The translations under genes were made by a program, and so were the position numbers. Shown in pieces: positions 7,494 through 15,222 of a stretch of DNA of 64,000 bases. The notes below the pieces were generated by a model. The model made no database searches. It was not told the DNA's origin and saw only the letters and a program-made list of their open reading frames with translations. The DNA is from an uncultured Nitrospira sp. (GTDB lineage Bacteria > Nitrospirota > Nitrospiria > Nitrospirales > Nitrospiraceae): the NCBI GenBank assembly GCA_902500775.1, contig CABVRZ010000014.1, positions 1 to 64,000 of the forward strand, in the 5' to 3' direction. The first letter of the stretch is position 1; every line of letters begins with the position of its first letter.

Positions 7494-8818
7494 CTAGCAG
7501 GCTGCGGAAAAACTCTTGTGTTCTCTGTTCCCTCGGGGTAGATAGGCCAAACTCTTTCACCAGCACCCCAAGGGAGGTTCGCGATGCGTGGTCAGGATAC
7601 TCAGCAAGCCGGGCTCTTCAGTTACCTGTCGCCCGAGGAGCGAGTGCCAGCGACGCATCCTCTGCGGCCCATCCGGCAGTACGTGGACATGGCCTTGACT
7701 GCCTTATCCCCCCAGCTGGAAGCGCTCTATGCCCGGACTGGTCGGCCCTCGATTGCCCCGGAAAAGCTGCTGCGCGCCCTGTTGTTGCAGCTGCTCTACA
7801 GCCTCCGGAGTGAACGACTCTTGATGGAGGAATTGCAATACAACCTCCTGTTCCGCTGGTTTGTTGGCCTGGATCTGGACGCGCCGGTGTGGGATGTCAC
7901 CGTCTTCACCAAGAACCGGGACCGCTTGTTGGCGGGCCAGATCGCCACGGCGTTCTTCACGCAGGTCTTGGCCCAAGCCAAGGCCCAACACCTCTTGTCC
8001 GATGAGCACTTCACCGTTGATGGGACGCTGATCGAAGCCTGGGCGGGCCAGAAGAGTTTCAAGTTGAAGGCCGACACCGCGCCAGTCTCACCGCCGGATG
8101 ATCCGGGCAATCCCAGCGTGGACTTCCGGGGCGAGCGGCGGACGAATGCCACGCACGCCTCGACGACGGATCCCGAGGCCCAGCTCTACAAGAAGGCCGC
8201 AGGCCAGGAGGCTAAACTGTGTTTTCTGGGCCATGTGTTGATGGAGAACTGTCATGGGTTGGTGGTCAACGCCACCGTGACCCCGGCGACCGGCACGGCA
8301 GAACGGGAGGCCGCGATGGCCTTGCTGAACCGTCGACCCCCCACACGACGGATCACACTGGGTGGCGATAAGAATTATGACACCCACCAATTCGTTCAGA
8401 GGCTGCGGGCGCGGCAGGTCACGCCCCATGTGAGCCAGCATGCGACAAACCGTGCCAGTGCGATTGATGGCCGGACCACGCGACACCCCGGTTATGCCGT
8501 GAGTCAACGGAAGCGCAAATGGGTGGAAGAGATCTTCGGCTGGTTGAAGACGGTGGGCTTGCTGCGCAAAGTAAAACTCCGTGGCGTGCCGCGAGTCGGT
8601 TGGTTGTTCACCTTCGCGGTGGCCGCCTACAACCTGGTGCGGATGCGCACGCTCGTGGGGGCCGCAACATGAGCCGAGAGGGGTTCCACGCGCCCCGTCG
8701 CCCTCAACGGGCTTCCTCAGTGGGAGCGCACCCCGAGCGGGTGGACTTCGAAGCAACGTCTGACCGAACGAGAGAGGCTTCTGTCGCCTTCACGTCGCGT
8801 TTTTCCGCAACCTGCTAG
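7494..8818 (+). mobile_element. IS5-family insertion sequence nested in IS630
   Basis: The terminal inverted repeats are CTAGCAGGCTGCGGAAAAAC at 7494-7513 and the complement of CTAGCAGGTTGCGGAAAAAC at 8799-8818, a 19/20 match. CTAG at each tip fits the YTAR-type target of IS5-group elements. The element is about 1.32 kb with one transposase gene (7584-8672). It sits between the left end of the IS630 element and that element's transposase gene, so it arrived second. Confidence 0.88.
7584..8672 (+). CDS. IS5-family transposase
   Basis: This 362-residue DDE transposase appears full length. The N-terminal DUF772-like region (RPIRQYVDMAL ... RPSIAPEKLLRALLLQ) is followed by the catalytic domain with DEHFTVDGTLIEAW (first Asp), the GGDKNYDT region (second Asp) and KRKWVEEIFGWLKT (Glu of the Y-(2)-R-(3)-E-(6)-K-like region). 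The inverted repeats are intact, so the element may still be able to move. The relative at 36571-37041 is truncated. Confidence 0.9.
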   Translation: MRGQDTQQAGLFSYLSPEERVPATHPLRPIRQYVDMALTALSPQLEALYARTGRPSIAPEKLLRALLLQLLYSLRSERLLMEELQYNLLFRWFVGLDLDAPVWDVTVFTKNRDRLLAGQIATAFFTQVLAQAKAQHLLSDEHFTVDGTLIEAWAGQKSFKLKADTAPVSPPDDPGNPSVDFRGERRTNATHASTTDPEAQLYKKAAGQEAKLCFLGHVLMENCHGLVVNATVTPATGTAEREAAMALLNRRPPTRRITLGGDKNYDTHQFVQRLRARQVTPHVSQHATNRASAIDGRTTRHPGYAVSQRKRKWVEEIFGWLKTVGLLRKVKLRGVPRVGWLFTFAVAAYNLVRMRTLVGAAT

Positions 8819-8828
8819 GGAGGACACC

Positions 8829-9918
8829 ATGGGAACAGGACGACCAACAGCTCCGCTGATTTTGACGATGAGCGAACGAGAGACCCTACAGCAATGGACA
8901 CGTCGCCCGAAAACCGCTCAGGCCTTGGCGCAGCGAGCCCGGATAATTCTGGCCTGTGCCTCGGGGCAGCCGAATACCGCCGTGGCTCGGGATGTGCGTG
9001 TGGCGCAGCAAACCGTCTGTAAATGGCGGCAGCGCTTTGTGACCCACCGCCTCGACGGGCTGCTGGATGAACCGCGCCCCGGCGCGCCCCGCAGGGGAAC
9101 CGACGTGGACGTGGAACGGATGGCTCCCTCAGACCTTGGAGACAACCCCTACCCACGCGACCCACTGGAGCACCCGCGCCATGGCGCAGCGGAGCGGGGT
9201 GAGCCGGAGTACCGTGCATCGTATTTGGCGAGCCTTTGGCCTGCAGCCGCATCGGAGTGAGACGGTCAAGCTGTCGGCCGATCCGCTGTTTGTCGAGAAG
9301 GTGCGCGATATTGTGGGGCGCTATCTCCATCCTCCGGACAAAGCGCTTGTCTTGTGCGTCGATGAGAAAGCACCGATTCAAGCCCTGGACCGTACACGTC
9401 CGTTGTTGCACATGCGCCCGGGGCAGGTCGAGCGCCGCACGCAGGACGATCGCCGTCATGGCACGACCTCGCTCTTTGCCGCCTTGGCAGTCAAAACGGG
9501 CCGGGTCATTGGGCAACTCCATCAACGACATCGTGCCGTTGAATTCCGTCAATTCCTCGACACGAGCGACGCCAGCGTCCCGTCCCACGTGGACGTGCAT
9601 ATGATCCTGGACAATTACGGCACCCCTAAAACCGCTCGGATTCGTCGGTGGCTGTTGCCGCACCCACGGTTTCCTCTGCACGTCACCCCCACCAGCGCCT
9701 CCTGGATCAATCTGGTGGAACGCTGGTTCGCGCGGCGCACCGAGCGCCAACTACGCCGAGGCGTCCACGCCAGTGTCCGAGCCCTCAAGGCCGCCATCCA
9801 GCCGTACCTCACCGTGCCCAACAGGCACCCTAAACCCTTCCTATGGACCAAACCCGCCGATGCAATCCTGGCCAGCGTCGCCCGATTTTGTCAGCGACCT
9901 TCAGAGACAGGACACTAG
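8829..9918 (+). pseudogene. IS630-family transposase, frameshifted
   Basis: The first frame (from ATG 8829) encodes the helix-turn-helix part, with AQRARIILACASGQPN and a LLDEPRPGAPR linker. The second frame carries the rest from about 9120: THWSTRAMAQ, then the DDE domain with LCVDEKAPIQALDRT, HMILDNYGTPK and SWINLVERWF. Similarity changes frame near 9119-9125 (ERM versus LPQTLETTPTHAT). Some IS630 elements use programmed frameshifting, so the change may be functional. No clear slippery heptamer is seen, so a 1-base indel is equally likely. All three catalytic acids are present in the second frame. Confidence 0.75.
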
Positions 9919-10194
9919 CCTCAGCTTTATTGTACTGTTCAAGGCGATCTCCCTCAGTCGCCTCGGTTACGCGCACACGCGAACTCCACCGTAATACTTT
10001 GAACCCAGCCTGCTTAAGCCGATTTTGAATCTCCAGGACCATGGTGCACTTGGGGCATCAAGGGCAATTACCTTGGGACCACTAACTCTTACATCAGATA
10101 CTTGAGTTAGGTGACCAGTCGCACAACCGGCTAATATAAGCGTCAGCAAGATTATAACCAGAAGACGTTGACACTTTGCTGTAATTGCTTTCAT
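9919..10194 (-). pseudogene. 5' part of an IS-interrupted lipoprotein gene
   Basis: The ATG at 10194 has GAGG about 6 nt upstream and starts MKAITAKCQRLL, followed by a signal peptide and lipobox (LILAGC). The frame continues to VIALDAPSAPW, where a 1-base deletion in the TGG(G)TCC run near 10037 throws it off. The next frame resumes VLEIQNRLKQAGFKVLRW and runs to NKAEA at the IS630 junction. The 3' part is at 7223-7443. The gene therefore carries two lesions, a frameshift and an insertion. Confidence 0.8.
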
Positions 10195-10436
10195 GAGATC
10201 CTCAATTGTCTTCGATACTACAGAAAGGTCACTCACGAAGAGTGATCCGATCTTGGATATCAAAGTGTATGGGATTCGAGAAGTCTTGCAAGAAGTAGTT
10301 ACTTCTCAGCAAAACACACTGCACCTCTACGTGGAGCCTTCATAGGCAGCGCGATTATGGATGACGAGGGTTTGATTTGAGCTTATGGTTCCTGGCGAAA
10401 TGTGATTGAGGCCCGGCATTCTCTGGCAACAGCCTG

Positions 10437-12674
10437 CTAGCGGGTCACGGAGGGATCGCGCAGATAGTGTACTGGGGCCATTGTCTCAAGAGCCCAGACC
10501 AGAATCTTTCGGTTGAGAGTCGACACGATTAAGTGCTTCCCGTCGCTCGTCCAATGGAGATGGGACGGAGTCCTGACATGAAAGGTCTTTCGTTTGGCTT
10601 TGGCGGACAGATCCCAGACGGAAATGTATTCTCCCACGCGAGTCGCGGCCCATCGCTGTTGTGGATCGACGGCCATGGCTGTCCCTAACCCTATGGGCGG
10701 TCCGTGATCAACCTCCGTATCTCGATTGGTGAAGGTATCCAAGCCTGCCCAGACGATGTTGTGTTTGGGGTCCCAAATCGCAAGCCTCATGGATTTTGGA
10801 TCACGGGTTCGCGTGGTCGTCCAGATAAGGGGCTGGTTCCATCCCAGACTGGACCAGACTTCCGGAATGCCGGACGGTTTCTCTACCTCGCGCCAGGTCT
10901 CACTGTCCCACACGACACGACCGACTCGCGAGATTGTCATGAGCCAGGCCGCCCCATCCAAGAAGCTCAACCCTTCGACGATCTCCCCTCGCCCAACTCC
11001 CTTTTTTGCACAGGCCTTTCCAGCACAAACCGGTGACCGGCTGCTATGCACTAGCTCTTTCACAACTGTTCGGGAAACGAGATCCACGACCGACACGTGT
11101 GGCTGTTCCCCTGCAATGACCAGCACGCGGTTGCCTGGAAGAAATTGCAACGCATTGATCTGTCCTTGTCCACTTGCATACGGGGGAAATTCTCGCCAGC
11201 TATGCGTCTCCCACAAACGAATCTCCCCTTGGTTGGTTCCCACCGCCAGGATAACGCCATCGGAGCTGAACGCGAGAGCGCTGGCCAGAACAGGCAGTTT
11301 CAGTTGACGCAGGAGCATGCCCTGTCCCGGATCCCATATTTTCAGAAACCCGTCATCACTGGCCGTCACAAGCTGGTTTGTCGTGGGGGAAGTTGCCACT
11401 GCCCGTACCGCCATTCCATGAACAAACGCCGGCGCCGCAATCAGTGTAGGAGATGCCACCCGCACCGAGTCTTGCGGGGCCGTTCGTTTTGCCAACACCT
11501 TCGCCTGTGGCTGGCCTGGATCCAATACCAGCTCCGGAGAACGTGACGAGACATCCCAGACCGACACCTTCCCATCCACCTCGGGGTTCAGGCCTCCCTC
11601 CAACACCATAACCACCTTGGCCCCGCTCGGCGACCATTTCAGCAATGCCACGCGGGTGCCCACTTGACGACAATCATGTCCACACAGATCCGGCAACCTC
11701 GTTCCCGTCGACAAGTCCCAGATCTGGAGCGTGGAGAGATGGTCCGATTGTCCGACTAGATAATCCCCCTCGGCTGAGATATCGACAGTATGCAGATGGC
11801 TCGGTACCCGCACGCCCCGTTCGTGGTCTTCGTAGAGAAACTCCGTCAAGGCCACCTGCTTGCCTGTGCTCACATCGATCACGGCATAGCTCGATTCGCC
11901 GTTCTCGGCGACCAGCCGCTGGCTGTCACGCGAGAAGAATTGACGTGTCGCCTGCCCTGCTGTCCCCTCCGCGTTCGACAACGTCGCTCGAGCAGAAGCC
12001 GTTGCTCCGTTCGTATCGATAAAGAGCATGGCATGACCAACGCTCACCGCCAGGGTCGTGCTGTTCGGTGCGAAGAGCAGCTCTCGCACGGTGCCATCTA
12101 CCACCACATCACGGATGGCCGTCCCTCGCAAATCGTACAGATGGATCGTATGGCCTTGCGCGATCGCCAATTGCTTGGCATCGGGAGATGCTGCAACCGA
12201 CGACAGGTCCTTTTTCTGATCTAGCGCAATATGCTTCAGCGGTATAAGTTTCTTGCCCAGCTGCCAGATAGAGACGGCCTCATTCCCATGACGAAGAATC
12301 AGCTGATCGGTCTCACTCGAGTAGGCAAGTAACTGATAGAGTTCGCGCGATTCTGATGGGATCGTGGCCACAGCCGTACGATTCTTCCAGTCGTAGATAG
12401 TGACGCTGTGCCCCACACATAACACCCATCCGTCTTGCTTCATCACGGCTATCTGCTGACAGAGAAGGTCCGGAATCTTGGCCACAAGCGCTTTGGTCTC
12501 CAGATCCCACAGCGCTAACTCCTCCATCTGGATCAGGAGAAGCCGGCCATCATCAGAGAAGGCAGCAGAAGTTCTCGAGACGGCACCCCTGACGTCTTGC
12601 GGGAATAACATGACGAAGAATAGGAGAGTCGCAAAGGCAATATTCGTCATGGTGTATCTTGTCCGCCCCTCCAT
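10437..12674 (-). CDS. Secreted WD40-like beta-propeller protein
   Basis: This protein of about 745 residues has a signal peptide (MTNIAFATLLFFVML ... VRGA) and repeated WD40-like blades, for example ASDDGFLKIWDPGQG, TNQGEIRLWETHSW, VGEYISVWDLSAK and LNRKILVWALE. There are probably two propellers. Such proteins act as binding scaffolds, and no catalytic motif is visible. The frame stays open to 12884, but a start at 12674 (AAGGG 7 nt upstream) or 12650 (GGAGGGG upstream) is preferred because it places the signal peptide at the N-terminus. It lies about 60 bp downstream of the DUF4124 gene and is probably cotranscribed with it. Confidence 0.75.
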   Translation of the reverse strand: MEGRTRYTMTNIAFATLLFFVMLFPQDVRGAVSRTSAAFSDDGRLLLIQMEELALWDLETKALVAKIPDLLCQQIAVMKQDGWVLCVGHSVTIYDWKNRTAVATIPSESRELYQLLAYSSETDQLILRHGNEAVSIWQLGKKLIPLKHIALDQKKDLSSVAASPDAKQLAIAQGHTIHLYDLRGTAIRDVVVDGTVRELLFAPNSTTLAVSVGHAMLFIDTNGATASARATLSNAEGTAGQATRQFFSRDSQRLVAENGESSYAVIDVSTGKQVALTEFLYEDHERGVRVPSHLHTVDISAEGDYLVGQSDHLSTLQIWDLSTGTRLPDLCGHDCRQVGTRVALLKWSPSGAKVVMVLEGGLNPEVDGKVSVWDVSSRSPELVLDPGQPQAKVLAKRTAPQDSVRVASPTLIAAPAFVHGMAVRAVATSPTTNQLVTASDDGFLKIWDPGQGMLLRQLKLPVLASALAFSSDGVILAVGTNQGEIRLWETHSWREFPPYASGQGQINALQFLPGNRVLVIAGEQPHVSVVDLVSRTVVKELVHSSRSPVCAGKACAKKGVGRGEIVEGLSFLDGAAWLMTISRVGRVVWDSETWREVEKPSGIPEVWSSLGWNQPLIWTTTRTRDPKSMRLAIWDPKHNIVWAGLDTFTNRDTEVDHGPPIGLGTAMAVDPQQRWAATRVGEYISVWDLSAKAKRKTFHVRTPSHLHWTSDGKHLIVSTLNRKILVWALETMAPVHYLRDPSVTR

Positions 12675-12735
12675 CATCATGCCCTTATTCTGCGATGTGA
12701 TCACGCGAGCACGAAAGTCCCGACACTCACCCCTC

Positions 12736-13266
12736 TCACTTACGTGCTGAACCTGATGCAGGCAGGTCTTCGATCTTGGTCCCTGCCTTTGAGCCTCCCT
12801 TTGAGTCCAGCAACACGTCCACAAAGTGCTCAAGACCCTGCTTGTCCTTCCACGATTGAACTGGCGCTCTTGCGTCTCCCTCACTGCTCTCGAAGACCTG
12901 CCACGGGCTGGTTATCATGGCCTGGAATGGATTCAACCCTTCAATGGTCAATTGAAGCGGGAGTTCCTCAGCAGTCGGAGACGTGACGCTTTGCATCGAA
13001 AGCGGGCGAGCCTCCGCACGGGGTTGCTCGGGTGCAACCGGCCGAACCCTTGTTTTCTTCGGCAATACGGAGTGCGGATCCGGCACCACGGTGAGAGCAG
13101 ATTTCTTGTGCGTACCAGCAGGCGGTGCATCCGTAATATGGAGATGCCCCTGTTCATCAGTCCATTTATAGAGCTCTGCCCCGCTGACGATCGGAAAGCA
13201 GAGAAGTCCGGCCGCTAGGCTCAGGATCAATGTGTTCAGGGTGAAGGATGACCGCATGGTCCACAT
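12736..13266 (-). CDS. DUF4124-domain secreted protein
   Basis: This 176-residue protein has an N-terminal signal peptide (TLNTLILSLAAGLLCF ... VSGA) directly followed by the DUF4124 signature ELYKWTDEQGHLHITDAPP. A Pro-rich middle and a second, similar short region (VQSWKDKQGLEHFVDV) follow. DUF4124 proteins are envelope proteins of unknown role. The start could be the first Met or the Met three codons later, and neither has a strong ribosome-binding site. It is probably the first gene of an operon with the propeller protein downstream. Confidence 0.8.
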   Translation of the reverse strand: MWTMRSSFTLNTLILSLAAGLLCFPIVSGAELYKWTDEQGHLHITDAPPAGTHKKSALTVVPDPHSVLPKKTRVRPVAPEQPRAEARPLSMQSVTSPTAEELPLQLTIEGLNPFQAMITSPWQVFESSEGDARAPVQSWKDKQGLEHFVDVLLDSKGGSKAGTKIEDLPASGSARK

Positions 13267-13706
13267 GGCGTCTCAATGGACCAAAGTATAGCAGCTGCTT
13301 TCAGATGTGCACGTAACTTCGCGTAATCGTCTTGAGGCCCGTCAGCAGGATAATGGCGTGGAAATGCGGAGCACAATGAGGAGTAGGTAGGGTGGGAGGA
13401 GCACGCACCTAACCGAGGACGATCAGGTACGGCGGAGATCTTGGGAGGACTTTAGGCTTCCCAGTCAAAGCTGGGCTTGCACACCATCCTCTTTCACTCG
13501 ACCCCCTTTTGAACCATATTCCCTCGGGGCGTTAACTCCTCCCACTCCGGTACCATAGGCCTCACACCGAAGTGAGTCAAGAGGCAGATGGAATTCGCCT
13601 CGACATGAGTGCCGCTGTGGTGATTCCTTCTGACGGGTGGTATGTTGATTGACGCTCAGTTGTACGACAAGCCTTACAGTATTCAGAACCAGGAGGACCA
13701 TTGCCC
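13267..13706. other. Gene-free stretch
   Basis: This interval separates the divergent DUF4124 gene and the oxidase-like gene. No frame with coding character, RNA gene or repeat could be supported. It presumably holds the promoters of both flanking genes. Confidence 0.4.
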
Positions 13707-14225
13707 ATGGCCACCGTGTTGACCAGTGAAAACGTTCATGACGCATGGTCGGCACTGACCGAAGAGGTGCGCACTGCCGTGCTGCTCACCATGCGGAATG
13801 GGCGACCATTTGGATCACATGTGCCATATGTGTTTGGATCAGACTGGACAAGAGCCTATCTGCATCTCAGTCGCCTCGCACTCCATACACAGCATCTATT
13901 AGCCGATCAACAAATGTCGCTATTCATCGCCGAACCCGATGGGCCCGAGAAAAATCCATTGGCATTACGACGACTCAACCTCCAAGGCGAAGCGGTCATC
14001 CTCTCGCGCGACGCCCCATCCTATGATGCGATCAAAGAACGATACCTGGGACGGTTTCCTCAAGCGGAGATGATGTTTGGGTTTGGTGACTTTGCGCTCT
14101 GGGAATTGCGACTCGACGACGCCCATTTCGTGCTCGGCTTCGGCCAAGCCTTTCTCTCCACGGCAGCCGCTTCGACCAGATGGATTCATCAGAAAGTTGA
14201 GCGGCTGTCGTCCGAGAAAGGCTGA
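13707..14225 (+). CDS. Pyridoxamine 5'-phosphate oxidase-like FMN-binding protein
   Basis: This 172-residue protein has the split-barrel flavin-reductase fold (HugZ/PNPOx-like). VRTAVLLTMRNGRPFGSHVPYV is the usual first strand pair. SRLALHTQHLLADQQMSLFI and LNLQGEAVIL follow, then a FALWELRLDDAHFVLGFGQA segment common in HugZ-like proteins. These proteins bind FMN or haem, and the substrate is unknown. ATG 13707 was chosen over TTG 13701 because AGGAGG at 13691-13696 is well spaced for it. A degenerate copy of its last 35 codons is at 18282-18383. Confidence 0.8.
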   Translation: MATVLTSENVHDAWSALTEEVRTAVLLTMRNGRPFGSHVPYVFGSDWTRAYLHLSRLALHTQHLLADQQMSLFIAEPDGPEKNPLALRRLNLQGEAVILSRDAPSYDAIKERYLGRFPQAEMMFGFGDFALWELRLDDAHFVLGFGQAFLSTAAASTRWIHQKVERLSSEKG

Positions 14226-14552
14226 TCATCGAAAGAGCTGCGCTACATCTTCACAGGCTCACCTGACCTTAAAGAACTCACAACAACCAGTGAAGCACAT
14301 GCTGCATTTTCAAAACAGTCATTAATACCATTAATGTAGGTTACCTAACTATTCGTTTACACTAAGCAGGGGAAGCCGTTTCATCAGAAGAGACTTTTTC
14401 GTCATGGATATCAGCCGGAACGCACAGCTGGAGCCGGTTCCGGCTACTATTTCCTGAAAGAATGGGCGTTATCGTTCACTCAGGAATCGGTAATTTTCAT
14501 CGCACGACATCAAAATTGCCTGTGACCTCCAGTCCCACTACTATTTCTCTAG

Positions 14553-14678
14553 CCGGTTGTTGACAAAATCCGCCAGCGGCGTTTTCGCCTCGCTTGGGGG
14601 CTCGCCGTACGGCGGACAGTACGATTTGCCTCTTCGCTCGCTGCGGCCATGTAGGACTGCCTTTCTGAACAGCCTGTG
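14553..14678 (-). repeat. Intergenic inverted-ended repeat, copy 1
   Basis: Read on the minus strand, this unit runs from CAGGCTGTTCAGAAAGGCAG through a conserved core (GGCCGCAGCGAGCGAAGAGG, then a GTAC-centred palindrome) to GCGAGGCGAAAACGCCGCTGG and a poly-T/AAC end. The same architecture occurs at 56443-56565 and 57073-57239 on the plus strand. The rest of the gap to the next gene (14226-14552 and 14679-14847) shows nothing recognisable. Confidence 0.7.
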
Positions 14679-14847
14679 GGGCACACTGATGGCATCCGTG
14701 ATCCAGGGTTCGAGGCTATTTCCAGGGTCGTCACAGGGTGTGTCAACATACTGCCAGATAACTTTTGAGTAACACCCACTTTGCTACTTGTGCTCGCCTG
14801 ATCACATTAGTCATTATTGTCAGACCCTGTCGTATGGAGAGACTGGA

Positions 14848-15222
14848 ATGAGCCATTTGCACACTCGATCTAACTGGATAGCCCAACTGGTCACAATATT
14901 CACCTGCCTGTTGACTGTCTGGCTATCCACATCCTGTAACGCAACAGAGCGAGGAACCTTAGAACCATCTGCAAAATCTCCCATACTTCGATTCGCCCCC
15001 CAGGAAGTCTTGATCAAATTCAAGAACGGAGTATCACAAGAGCGAATCGCGTTCATCCTAAAGAATAACCAAATGAAGGTGATAGCGGAAATCCAAAGAG
15101 GCCATCTCTACCACGTCAGAGTCTTGAATAATCGATCGGTTGAATCCGCAATCACCCAACTCACTTCATATCAGGAGATCGAGTATGCAGAGCCCAACTA
15201 TCGGTACGAAACGGAAAAGTAG
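14848..15222 (+). CDS. Propeptide-only lipoprotein (putative subtilase inhibitor), copy 1
   Basis: This 124-residue lipoprotein has a signal peptide and lipobox (VWLSTSC). The rest is a subtilase-type N-terminal propeptide domain: EVLIKFKNGVSQERIAFIL ... VIAEIQRGHLYHVRV ... VESAITQLTSYQEIEYAEPNYRYE. The same EYAEPNY ending occurs in the prodomain of the protease encoded next. Isolated propeptides of this fold inhibit or chaperone subtilisins, and that role here is inferred. ATG 14848 has GGAGAG upstream. The 3' end overlaps the protease gene by 38 bp. Confidence 0.75.
   Translation: MSHLHTRSNWIAQLVTIFTCLLTVWLSTSCNATERGTLEPSAKSPILRFAPQEVLIKFKNGVSQERIAFILKNNQMKVIAEIQRGHLYHVRVLNNRSVESAITQLTSYQEIEYAEPNYRYETEK

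Larger units (their letters stand above)
7444..9918 (+). mobile_element. IS630-family insertion sequence (with nested IS5)
   Basis: The ends match as inverted repeats. The left end is TAGTGTCCTGACTCTGAAG from 7444. The right end, read on the minus strand from 9918, is TAGTGTCCTGTCTCTGAAG. Both ends sit on TA, the dinucleotide that IS630/Tc1-type elements duplicate. Without the nested IS5 element (7494-8818) it is about 1.15 kb, normal for the family. Its transposase frame is at 8829-9918. It interrupts a lipoprotein gene. Confidence 0.88.

Noticed and set aside
13465-13755. Minus-strand frame overlapping the oxidase-like gene start
   Set aside because: It overlaps a well-supported gene and its Shine-Dalgarno sequence, and has no coding features of its own.
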